20,783 nucleotides of DNA from CANLBN01 sp047629215 (GTDB taxonomy: Bacteria > Pseudomonadota > Gammaproteobacteria > Pseudomonadales > Cellvibrionaceae): positions 1-20,783 of the forward strand of contig JBLHWO010000040.1 in NCBI GenBank assembly GCA_047629215.1, written 5' to 3'. Positions 8,185 through 15,105 of this stretch are shown here, piece after piece. A model generated the notes under the pieces. The model saw only the letters and a list, made by a program, of their open reading frames with translations, ran no database searches and was not told the DNA's origin. The translations under genes and the position numbers were made by a program. Each line of letters begins with the position of its first letter. Position 1 is the stretch's first letter.

Positions 8185-8949
8185 ATGAAAAGCCTCGAAA
8201 ATTGGCAGTCTAGTATTGAAAGAATTCGCTCTAATAAAGCGTTTGAATTATTTGTCGTTTGCGTGATTATATTCTCTGCCTTACTGGTTGGCGTTAAAGC
8301 GTATCCCCTTCACGATACGGTTTTAAAGCTAATTGTTATTCTCGGCTGGATGATTGCATTAATCCTTCTGTTTGAGATTGCAATTCGTTTTATTGCTGAG
8401 CCAGTTAAACGTCCTTTCTTTAAAAGCGCTTGGAATGTATTTGATACAACGATTGTAATCGTTAGTCTTATTCCTATTGAAGGCAGTGAGTTAGCCATTA
8501 TCGGGCGTTTAATTCGTATTTTCAGGGTCTTGAGGATGATTTCGATTATTCCTGAATTGCGCATGCTACTTGGTTCGCTGTTAAAAGCGTTGCCTAGATT
8601 GGGTTACGTTGCTTTGTTAATATTTATTATATTCTATATTTATGCGGCTGTTGGGACTACTTTTTTTTCTGAGATTAATCCGGTTCTCTGGGGAGATATA
8701 GCACGTAGTTTACTGACATTGTTTCGTGTAATGACCTTAGAAGATTGGACGGATGTGATGTACGAGACTATGGGGATCTACGCCTTTAGTTGGATTTTTT
8801 ATCTAACCTTTATTTTTTTCACGGCCTTTGCCTTTCTTAATATGATTGTTGGTATTGTTGTCATCTGCTTGAAGAGGAACACAAGGAGCAAGATCGGCTC
8901 GATGGCGAACCGACATTGCAAGAGCTGCAGTCTGAAATACGCGAATTAA
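8185..8949 (+). CDS. Voltage-gated ion channel (NaChBac-type, six transmembrane), frameshifted at the C-terminus
   Basis: A single-repeat six-helix cation channel of the inner membrane, expected to work as a tetramer. Residues 20-38, 46-70 and 83-97 fit S1-S3. S4 carries four arginines at three-residue spacing (Arg108, 111, 114, 117), the voltage sensor. S5 is about 138-158, the pore filter is TLEDWTD (184-190), and S6 is about 200-226. NaChBac has TLESWAS at the filter; the extra acidic residues here recall calcium-selective engineered filters. After GIVV the frame ends in 28 residues, ICLKRN to KYAN, unlike any family member. One frame over, bases 8868-8954 read LLEEEH-type acidic coiled-coil text ending REIRELK-like and TAA. 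A single lost base near 8863 explains this. The gene lies 80 bp after cysS with no visible ribosome-binding site. Confidence 0.85.
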   Translation: MKSLENWQSSIERIRSNKAFELFVVCVIIFSALLVGVKAYPLHDTVLKLIVILGWMIALILLFEIAIRFIAEPVKRPFFKSAWNVFDTTIVIVSLIPIEGSELAIIGRLIRIFRVLRMISIIPELRMLLGSLLKALPRLGYVALLIFIIFYIYAAVGTTFFSEINPVLWGDIARSLLTLFRVMTLEDWTDVMYETMGIYAFSWIFYLTFIFFTAFAFLNMIVGIVVICLKRNTRSKIGSMANRHCKSCSLKYAN

Positions 8950-8954
8950 AATAA
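8863..8954 (+). other. Displaced C-terminal coiled-coil frame of the ion channel
   Basis: Reading from CTT at 8868 gives 28 codons, LEEEHKEQDRLDGEPTLQEL and on to ELK, then TAA at 8952-8954. This is the acidic, heptad-like tail expected after S6 in bacterial sodium channels, where it forms the four-helix assembly bundle. Only 5 bases (8863-8867) separate GTC and CTT, where 6 are needed. Restoring one A (GTC AAT CTG) would give VNLLEEEH and a 256-aa protein. Confidence 0.75.
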
Positions 8955-9040
8955 TTAATAAAACAAAAGTTATAAGATTCACTTAAAGAAGCCTACGTTT
9001 TTTAGAGTTTTCTTAAAGCCATTAAATGGAGAGAGCAGTT

Positions 9041-10729
9041 ATGTTAGGTCAATATCGGCGGCTCATACTAGTTAAAAAATATTTATTTATTTCTCTCCTG
9101 CTTTCGATATTCCCCTTAATTGTTACAGCCTTTATATACGATCGATATACCGCTTCTCTTCTCGATAATATTTTATCTGAACGTTTGAACTCCGATATGG
9201 AAGCGGTTGCAGATAATATCAGCGATTTTATTAAACTACAGTCACGACGCATAATAAATTTAGTTGATATGCCGGAAGTTGAAGAGGTTTTTAAAATTAA
9301 TAAGGGCGATGAACTATCAGATAAGCTGCTAGATTTTATTTATTTAGAAGTTGGTAGTCGCGATATATATAGTGTTCATTTTTATGATGCTAATAATGGT
9401 TTTATTACATCGGTACCTAACCAAGAAGTTAGCTACTTATCTCAGCATGTTTCATTAATAGAAAATGTAACGGCTACAGGAATTGTCGGGCCAATTTTAC
9501 CTACTCTAAGTCGGCCGGGATGGCTCGGTGTAAAGCGCGATGTATTGCGCGGCAGTGAAAAATTGGGTTCTGTTTTACTTAAAATCCGTTTAGCTTCTAT
9601 CACTGAGAAGGCATCTAAACTTTATCGAAAAGACTTCTATGAACCGAGAATTAAGGTAGGTGAGGCCAGTTATTTATCTATTTTAGGTGTGTTTTCTAGC
9701 ACCCCTTCAAGTTTTCAGCTCACATCAAGTAAGAAGATTATTCCCGGTTGGGAGTTGTTTTTAATTAAAAACGAGAAAAATTTATCTGAGCCTAGAGTCA
9801 AAATACGCTATTTATTACTGGTGGTTATTGCCCTTGCATGTGCATCTATTATTGCTGTGTTTTTGAATATGTCTGATCGTTTAGTTCAGTTGATTACACC
9901 ATTAACGGAAGCAGCTAAATCGATCGCTAAGGGCGACTTTTCGATTCACGTCCCTGAACAAGGTACAGGAGAATTAAAGGAATTATCTTCTGCTTTTAAT
10001 CAAATGAGTGGCCAGTTAGAGTTTATGATTGATTCTCGTGTTGATGCAGAGCGCCGAGGTCATTTAGGGAGTTTAGCAGCGGGTCTTGCTCATGAAATTC
10101 GTAATCCACTCACAACGCTGCGTACCTCTATTCACGCTCTGCATCGGTCTGAGCCGGAACAAGAAAAGAAAGTGATATTTGAGATTGTTTCAGAAGAAAT
10201 ACTCAGAATTGATGCTATGGTCGAAAGATTTCTGGCTTATGCGAGACCACACGAGCCACATATAGAGGCCATAGAAATGAAAGACTTTCTTGAAGATTTT
10301 GAAGCATTAATGTCGGGCACATTATCAGAGGCAAATATTCAACTAGGTTTTTTGGGCGATCGATCTCTAACCGTTAAAGCGGACAGAGCCCAATTGCGTC
10401 AAGTATTTATGAATTTGGTACTCAACGCAATGCAGGCAATGATCAATGGCGGTCACTTGAGTATCGGTTTGCAAAGAGCAGAAAATAGCGCCATTATTAC
10501 TTTTTCTGATACTGGTTTGGGTATGGATGCCGAAACCTTAGCTAAAATACAACAGCCATTTTTCACAACAAGATCAAAGGGCACAGGTCTTGGTTTAGCA
10601 ATTTGCACACAATTACTAAAAGAAAATAATGCTTCAATGAGCATTGAAAGTCACTTAGATCAGGGTACAAGAATAATAATTGAATTACCTTTAATGTCTC
10701 GTATAGTTGTAAAAGCTGATGATGAATAA
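9041..10729 (+). CDS. Membrane sensor histidine kinase, Cache-like sensor with HAMP (NtrB-class)
   Basis: A 562-aa inner-membrane kinase. TM1 is about 14-33, an extracytoplasmic domain of about 220 residues resembles a double Cache/PAS-type ligand sensor, TM2 is about 256-276, and a HAMP linker ends near 330. The HisKA box is HLGSLAAGLAHEIRNPL with phospho-acceptor His351. The ATPase domain shows the N box (NLVLNAMQ, 458-465), G1 (DTGLGMD, 490-496), F box (PFFTT) and G2 (GTGLGLA). This arrangement is typical of kinases that pair with NtrC-family regulators. The ATG at 9041 is chosen because GGAGAG lies just upstream; the in-frame ATG at 9026 precedes that site. It overlaps the regulator gene and probably senses the ligand of the downstream transporter, either directly or through the binding protein encoded two genes on. 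Confidence 0.92.
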   Translation: MLGQYRRLILVKKYLFISLLLSIFPLIVTAFIYDRYTASLLDNILSERLNSDMEAVADNISDFIKLQSRRIINLVDMPEVEEVFKINKGDELSDKLLDFIYLEVGSRDIYSVHFYDANNGFITSVPNQEVSYLSQHVSLIENVTATGIVGPILPTLSRPGWLGVKRDVLRGSEKLGSVLLKIRLASITEKASKLYRKDFYEPRIKVGEASYLSILGVFSSTPSSFQLTSSKKIIPGWELFLIKNEKNLSEPRVKIRYLLLVVIALACASIIAVFLNMSDRLVQLITPLTEAAKSIAKGDFSIHVPEQGTGELKELSSAFNQMSGQLEFMIDSRVDAERRGHLGSLAAGLAHEIRNPLTTLRTSIHALHRSEPEQEKKVIFEIVSEEILRIDAMVERFLAYARPHEPHIEAIEMKDFLEDFEALMSGTLSEANIQLGFLGDRSLTVKADRAQLRQVFMNLVLNAMQAMINGGHLSIGLQRAENSAIITFSDTGLGMDAETLAKIQQPFFTTRSKGTGLGLAICTQLLKENNASMSIESHLDQGTRIIIELPLMSRIVVKADDE

Positions 10730-12071
10730 TATAACCGTTTTAATTATTGATGACGAAGTTAATTTAACACGAACCTTAGAGTTTGCTTTAAATCAAGGTG
10801 GTATTGGCTGTCAAGTTGCTCACGATGGTGATGGCGGCATACAGCTTGCCAACACTTGCCAGCCTGATGCTATATTGCTCGATGTCCGCTTGCAGGGAGA
10901 GTCCGGCTTGGATCTCTTGCCTAGATTAAAAGCTTTGTTGCCCGATACGCCGGTTATTATGATGTCGGCACACGGTGACACTAAAGATATTGTGCAAGCT
11001 ATTAAAGTTGGTGCAGTTGATTATTTGACGAAACCATTTGATGTTGATGAGCTGTTATTACTCATTAATGAAAATGTTGCGCGAAAAAAACTAAAAAATG
11101 AGGTGCAGTATTTACGCGATAAGACTACTTTCTCTGAAGGTTTAATTGGTAATAGTGTTGCGGCTAAAGAGTTGTCAGAAAATATCCGGCGTTTATCTAA
11201 TAGTACGATTAAAACTATATTGTTGCTGGGTGAAACTGGTGTCGGTAAAACGTTAGTTGCAAGAGAAATTCATAATAAAACTATTGGTAAGAGCGCGCCA
11301 TTTGTGGAGATTAATTGTGCTTCGCTACCTTCAGAATTAATAGAGGCAGAATTATTTGGTGCGGAAAAAGGCGCCTATACAGGAGCAGTTGCAAAGCGGG
11401 TAGGGCTTATTGAAGTTGCTGATAAAGGAACTTTATTTCTAGATGAGATAGGTGAGCTACCAATTCATTTACAATCAAAATTACTCACTTTTTTGGAGTC
11501 ATGGAGTTATCGCCCTCTTGGTTCCCCTCGTGAAAAAATAGCCGATGTTCTCGTTATTATGGCAACTAACCGCGACTTGAAAAAACAAGTCAGAAATAAT
11601 GAATTTCGTGATGATCTTTATTTTCGTATCAATACCATGCCCATCCATATCCCAAGTCTAGTAGAGCGTGCTGATGATATCGATATGCTAATCAATTATT
11701 TTATAGGTTTTTATTCGCGAAGAGAGGGAAGTTTTCCTATTAGGCTAGATGAAAAGATTAGAAGAATTTTACTCGACTATTCTTGGCCAGGCAATATAAG
11801 AGAATTAAAAAATATTATTGAAAGATTAACCATCTTATATTCAGGAAATATTATTCAACTAAAGCATCTTCCGGTAGAAATGATCAGCGATAATCCTAAT
11901 CTAAAGCAGGTGGCTGTAACAACTATAGATGATTCATTGCTCAATAGTGAGCGTGAGCTGGTGTTAGAAGCCTTGAATCAATGCCATTGGAGGAAAGGTT
12001 TAGCCGCAGAAAAATTGGGTATATCTCGGCATGCCTTGAAGCGCCGAATTCAGAAGTTAGGTTTAGAGTAG
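10719..12071 (+). CDS. NtrC-family sigma-54-dependent response regulator
   Basis: A 450-aa transcription activator with the full three-domain layout. The receiver domain (1-120) has Asp11, Asp12, phospho-acceptor Asp55, Ser83 and Lys105. The central AAA+ domain (about 140-375) has Walker A GETGVGKT (171-178), the sigma-54 contact loop GAYTGA (218-223, the common Phe-to-Tyr form) and Walker B LFLDEIGEL. The Fis-type helix-turn-helix is at about 413-448 (GLAAEKLGISRHALKRRIQKLGL). It overlaps the kinase gene by 11 bases (or 8 from the second ATG at 10722), indicating translational coupling. Its natural target is the sigma-54 promoter and dyad array at 13429-13574, which is the only such site I found in the window. 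Confidence 0.95.
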   Translation: MMNNITVLIIDDEVNLTRTLEFALNQGGIGCQVAHDGDGGIQLANTCQPDAILLDVRLQGESGLDLLPRLKALLPDTPVIMMSAHGDTKDIVQAIKVGAVDYLTKPFDVDELLLLINENVARKKLKNEVQYLRDKTTFSEGLIGNSVAAKELSENIRRLSNSTIKTILLLGETGVGKTLVAREIHNKTIGKSAPFVEINCASLPSELIEAELFGAEKGAYTGAVAKRVGLIEVADKGTLFLDEIGELPIHLQSKLLTFLESWSYRPLGSPREKIADVLVIMATNRDLKKQVRNNEFRDDLYFRINTMPIHIPSLVERADDIDMLINYFIGFYSRREGSFPIRLDEKIRRILLDYSWPGNIRELKNIIERLTILYSGNIIQLKHLPVEMISDNPNLKQVAVTTIDDSLLNSERELVLEALNQCHWRKGLAAEKLGISRHALKRRIQKLGLE

Positions 12072-12074
12072 AGT

Positions 12075-13319
12075 ATGCTATCGCTACCTCATTATACTAG
12101 CCGTATCCTGATCGTTGTATTGCTTTACTTATTATTGATGCCGTCGTCATACTCTGATGACAAAGTAATAAAAGTGGGTTGTCTCTTCCCTATGTCTGGT
12201 TCTGGGGAGCGTTACGGCAAAGACAGTGAGGTGGCTATTAATATCGCATTGCGTGAAATCAATGCGCTACGTAAAAAATCAGGCATCAACTATCCGACAT
12301 TAGACGTTTTAATTGGCGACACTAAGTCAAAACCATTGAGGGCTGTCCAGCTCGCGAGAAACTTTATTGATAATGACAAAGTAGACTTTCTTTGTGGTGC
12401 TGTTAGTTCAAGCGTTGCTTTAGCCGTAACAAAAGTATCTCACGATAAGAAAATTATTTTTGTCGGTACCGATCATGCCTCTCCGCGTTTAGTTGATGAA
12501 GCGCTACATCCTTATTACTTTAGATTGAATAACGGCACACGTCAGTCGATGCGAGCGGGTGCTAATTATATTTCTCAGCAATTTAAGGTTAACAAACTTA
12601 TAAAAATTGCATTTATTGGACCTGATTATGACTATGGTTATCGTGCGTGGGATGATCTTCGTTTTTATCTTGAGCAAGGTGAGGTGAAATTTAAGCCGGT
12701 TTTGTCACTGTGGCCTAAGTTATATGAAAAAAATTATGAGATTTATATCGACGCATTGATAAAAGAAAAGCCTGATATAGTTATTAATGGTCACTGGGGT
12801 AAAGACTTAGTTAACTTTATTCGTCAGGCCAATAAAACAGAGTTATTTAAGTTATCAGCCTTTATGAATTTTGATGCGGGTGGAAATTATGAAACTCTTG
12901 CAGAGCTTGGAGCAGAAATGCCCTTAGGTATCGTTCTTTCAGCAAGACACCACATTAATTGGCCTCAAACTAAGGAGAATAATCAGTTTGTAGAATCTTT
13001 TTACCGCTCAGCTGGACGTTATCCTAGCTACGCTGCAGAGGGCGCTTATTCAGGTATTTTGGCGATTGCAAAGGTGTTGCGTAAAACGCAGTCAGCTGCT
13101 GATATTGATCAGAGAATACAGGCATTTAAAAATATTAAACTTAAGTTACCTGAAGACCCCGTTGGTTTTGAATCCTACATGGACCCCGTGAGCCATCAAA
13201 TATTACAAGTCCAATCGATTGGCAAGACTGTTAAAAATAACGCTTATCCTCCGGCGACGGTAATGCTAGGCGAGTGGTTTGATTATTACCCGCCGACTAG
13301 TTGGTCGCTTAAGCGATAG
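12075..13319 (+). CDS. Periplasmic binding protein, Peripla_BP_6/LivK type (SBP1), in the two-component operon
   Basis: A 414-aa secreted protein with a signal peptide ending near SSYS/DDK, followed by the type I periplasmic binding fold: IKVGCLFPMSGSGERYGKDSEVAINIALREIN, then the LCGAVSSSVALAVTKVSHDKKIIFVGTD segment, then IAFIGPDYDYGYRAWDDL. It starts 3 bases after the response regulator stop and is thus co-transcribed with the signalling genes rather than the transporter. The stretch PKLYEKNY...KPDIVINGHWGKDL closely parallels PKIYAGQY...KPDVVHSSFWGGDM in SBP2, so the two probably recognise related ligands. Its position suggests a regulatory role, presenting ligand to the Cache kinase; feeding the transporter is the alternative. 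The gene ends in a 12-bp palindrome, TCGCTTAAGCGA (13305-13316), just before the stop. Confidence 0.88.
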   Translation: MLSLPHYTSRILIVVLLYLLLMPSSYSDDKVIKVGCLFPMSGSGERYGKDSEVAINIALREINALRKKSGINYPTLDVLIGDTKSKPLRAVQLARNFIDNDKVDFLCGAVSSSVALAVTKVSHDKKIIFVGTDHASPRLVDEALHPYYFRLNNGTRQSMRAGANYISQQFKVNKLIKIAFIGPDYDYGYRAWDDLRFYLEQGEVKFKPVLSLWPKLYEKNYEIYIDALIKEKPDIVINGHWGKDLVNFIRQANKTELFKLSAFMNFDAGGNYETLAELGAEMPLGIVLSARHHINWPQTKENNQFVESFYRSAGRYPSYAAEGAYSGILAIAKVLRKTQSAADIDQRIQAFKNIKLKLPEDPVGFESYMDPVSHQILQVQSIGKTVKNNAYPPATVMLGEWFDYYPPTSWSLKR

Positions 13320-13428
13320 CGGTACTATCTACTTTACGTTTGTCCTGTTTTATCATTGTTCTGCTTTACGCATGACCTACCTTCATGTTCGTTTAATAAA
13401 ATATTTTTCTAATGTAGAGCTAAAAGCT

Positions 13429-13445
13429 TGAGCGATACTCGCTCA
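13429..13445 (+). promoter_or_regulatory. Enhancer dyad (upstream activator site) for the NtrC-family regulator
   Basis: TGAGCG-ATACT-CGCTCA is a perfect 6-5-6 inverted repeat, the same geometry as the NtrC site TGCACC-N5-GGTGCA. Its centre lies about 148 bp upstream of the predicted sigma-54 start site, within the usual enhancer distance. The sequence itself differs from NtrC sites, as expected for a different regulator. Confidence 0.7.
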
Positions 13446-13448
13446 TGT

Positions 13449-13486
13449 TGAGCGATAATTTTAATTTCTTGAGCGCTTCTTGAGCC
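13449..13486 (+). promoter_or_regulatory. Phased TGAGCG/TGAGCC half-sites
   Basis: Half-sites start at 13449 (TGAGCG), 13470 (TGAGCG) and 13481 (TGAGCC), following the dyad at 13429. The spacings 20, 21 and 11 bp are close to two, two and one helical turns, so all face the same side of the DNA. They look like auxiliary sites for cooperative activator binding. Confidence 0.55.
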
Positions 13487-13529
13487 AGAGGTTCGCGCCT
13501 TATTTTCCTTGATTTAAAATAAGAATATT

Positions 13530-13542
13530 TTTCAATGACTTA
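13530..13542 (+). promoter_or_regulatory. IHF-like site between enhancer and sigma-54 promoter
   Basis: TTTCAATGACTTA matches the IHF consensus WATCAANNNNTTR at all specified positions but one, with A/T-rich DNA upstream. IHF commonly bends the DNA between enhancer and sigma-54 promoter, and this site lies exactly there. Confidence 0.5.
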
Positions 13543-13557
13543 GCGCCTTTTTTTTGT

Positions 13558-13574
13558 TTGGCATTATATATGCA
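13558..13574 (+). promoter_or_regulatory. Sigma-54 (-24/-12) promoter of the transporter operon
   Basis: TTGGCA at 13558-13563 and ATGCA at 13570-13574 match the sigma-54 consensus TTGGCAC-N5-TTGCA. The invariant GG (13560-13561) and GC (13572-13573) are separated by exactly 10 bases. The predicted start of transcription is near 13585, giving a 5' leader of about 133 nt before SBP2. An NtrC-family activator is encoded immediately upstream. Confidence 0.78.
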
Positions 13575-13717
13575 TTACATTAGGCAAGTTGAGTATGATT
13601 GCAGATTTTTTGCAGCGAATAATATTAATAAATATCGGCTTCTCAATTTTTCTACAACCAATGCCTTATTTATTAGTCAGCTGTATTTCAATAAAAATAA
13701 TTCATTCGGAGATGACT

Positions 13718-15010
13718 ATGAAATTAGTTTCTAAAAGTATTAGGTCTTTAATAACCGTTTCGGCCATCGGTTTATCGCTCTTATCAAACCCTGTATCCGC
13801 TGCGGATGATAATAAGTCAGTGAAAGTGGGTTTCGTTATGTTTTTGTCTGGAGCCGCATCTGGGCCCTTTGGTATTCCTGCCAAACAAGCGGCAGAGTTA
13901 TTGGTTGATAGTATTAACGCTGGCAGTTTACCTGCACCCTATAATAGCGTTGGTTTAGCTGGCGCTAAAATATCTCCCATTTATACAGATGAAGCCAGTA
14001 AACAAAAAGTAGCAGATTATAAAAAATTAGTGCAAAAAGATGAAGTAGATATCGTCATTGGTTACATCTCTAGTGGTAGCTGTAAAGCTATTGCGCCAGT
14101 CGCTGAACAAGAGAAAACATTAACCGTGTTTTTCGACTGTGGAACACCACAAATTTTTGAAGAAATTATTACAAACCCTTCTTATGTTTATAGAACCGCA
14201 GCGTCATCGACAATGGATAGTGTCGCCGCCGCGAAATATTTATTATCAGAAAAAGGTAGCGTGAAATCGATAGCGGGAATTAATCAAAACTATGCTTGGG
14301 GTCAAGATTCTTGGAGAGATTTTTCTGAGTCGATAAAAGCCCTGGGAGGTAAAGTCGATATTGCAACAGAACAGTTTCCAAAAATCTATGCCGGTCAATA
14401 TGGTTCAGAAATTTCTGTAATATTGACTAAAAAGCCAGATGTCGTTCACTCCAGTTTTTGGGGCGGCGATATGGAAGCCCTAGTTTTACAAGCGGGTGCT
14501 CGAGGTGTTTTTTCTCGTAGCCAAGTTGTCTTAACTACCGGTGAATCTGCCATGCACCGTCTAGGTAAGCAAATTCCAGACGGCACTATTATTGGCGCTC
14601 GTGGCCCTAATGGCGATTTAGCCCCGGCAAGCGAATTGAATACATGGTTTCGCGAAGCGTATCTAAAACGATTTGGTTCCTTACCAACGTATCCTTCATA
14701 CCATATGGCACAAGCATTATTAGGTGTTAAAGCGGCTGCTGATAAAGCGGGGAAATCTGATATTACGTCGATCAACACTGCACTAAAAGGCTCCGAATTT
14801 GCGACGCCAAGTGGCCCTGTCTATATGTCTCTCGCAAATGGCCATCAAGCGACGCAAGAAACAGCTTACGGTACGTTTAAATTCGATAAAAAAACAAAAG
14901 CTGCAACAGTAACGAATGTAAAACGTTATCCCGCTGAATGTGTTAATCCTCCCGAAGGCGTCAATAGTATTGACTGGATCAAGTCTGGCTTTAAAGGTGC
15001 AAAGTGTTAG
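13718..15010 (+). CDS. Periplasmic binding protein of the Liv-type ABC transporter (SBP2)
   Basis: A 430-aa secreted ligand-binding protein of the Peripla_BP_6 type, the capture component of the transporter encoded directly after it. The signal peptide ends at PVSA/AD, and the mature protein begins VKVGFVMFLSGAASGPFGIPAKQAAELLVDSIN, with IVIGYISSGSCKAIAPVAEQ and AGINQNYAWGQDSW as further family blocks. The ATG at 13718 is preceded by GGAG at 6 nt and gives a clean signal peptide; another ATG at 13712 overlaps that site. The open frame runs further upstream but only into the promoter leader. The ligand is not readable: amino acids, amides or small acids are all handled by this family. It shares a distinctive central motif with SBP1. 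Confidence 0.93.
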   Translation: MKLVSKSIRSLITVSAIGLSLLSNPVSAADDNKSVKVGFVMFLSGAASGPFGIPAKQAAELLVDSINAGSLPAPYNSVGLAGAKISPIYTDEASKQKVADYKKLVQKDEVDIVIGYISSGSCKAIAPVAEQEKTLTVFFDCGTPQIFEEIITNPSYVYRTAASSTMDSVAAAKYLLSEKGSVKSIAGINQNYAWGQDSWRDFSESIKALGGKVDIATEQFPKIYAGQYGSEISVILTKKPDVVHSSFWGGDMEALVLQAGARGVFSRSQVVLTTGESAMHRLGKQIPDGTIIGARGPNGDLAPASELNTWFREAYLKRFGSLPTYPSYHMAQALLGVKAAADKAGKSDITSINTALKGSEFATPSGPVYMSLANGHQATQETAYGTFKFDKKTKAATVTNVKRYPAECVNPPEGVNSIDWIKSGFKGAKC

Positions 15011-15025
15011 TTAGTTAATGGTTGA

Positions 15026-15056
15026 TGCAATTCAAGCTTTACTCGCTTGGATTGCA
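15026..15056 (+). terminator. Intercistronic stem-loop between SBP2 and livH, probable partial terminator
   Basis: TGCAATTCAAGC pairs with GCTTGGATTGCA over 12 bp with a single G-U pair and a 7-nt loop, and is followed by a T-rich run (CTTTGTTATTTT). Hairpins between a binding-protein gene and its permease genes commonly reduce read-through and protect the upstream mRNA, giving excess binding protein. Confidence 0.72.
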
Positions 15057-15105
15057 CTTTGTTATTTTAACTGTACATTAATCCTTTAACCCTCAGGAGT
15101 TAATT

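Larger units (their letters stand above)
13320..13717 (+). other. 398-base gene-free control region and leader of the transporter operon
   Basis: The first ~110 bases hold only a weak hairpin (GATAG-N5-CTATC, 13315-13329) and T-rich text. The enhancer dyad, half-sites, IHF-like site and sigma-54 promoter then follow in order. The last ~130 bases are an AT-rich leader that happens to be open in the SBP2 frame back to a TTG at 13589, which would sit only 4 bases after the predicted transcript start. No separate gene is supported. Confidence 0.7.

Noticed and set aside
8857..8870. Programmed ribosomal frameshifting in the ion channel.
   Set aside because: No slippery heptamer, internal Shine-Dalgarno signal or clear downstream structure was seen; a plain one-base deletion is simpler.
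8955..9040. Search for a sigma-54 or strong sigma-70 promoter before the kinase gene.
   Set aside because: Only TATAAG at 8971 without a usable -35, and no GG-N10-GC with flanking consensus.
14446..14778. A 110-codon minus-strand frame within SBP2.
   Set aside because: It is antisense to a well-supported binding-protein gene and has no recognisable content.
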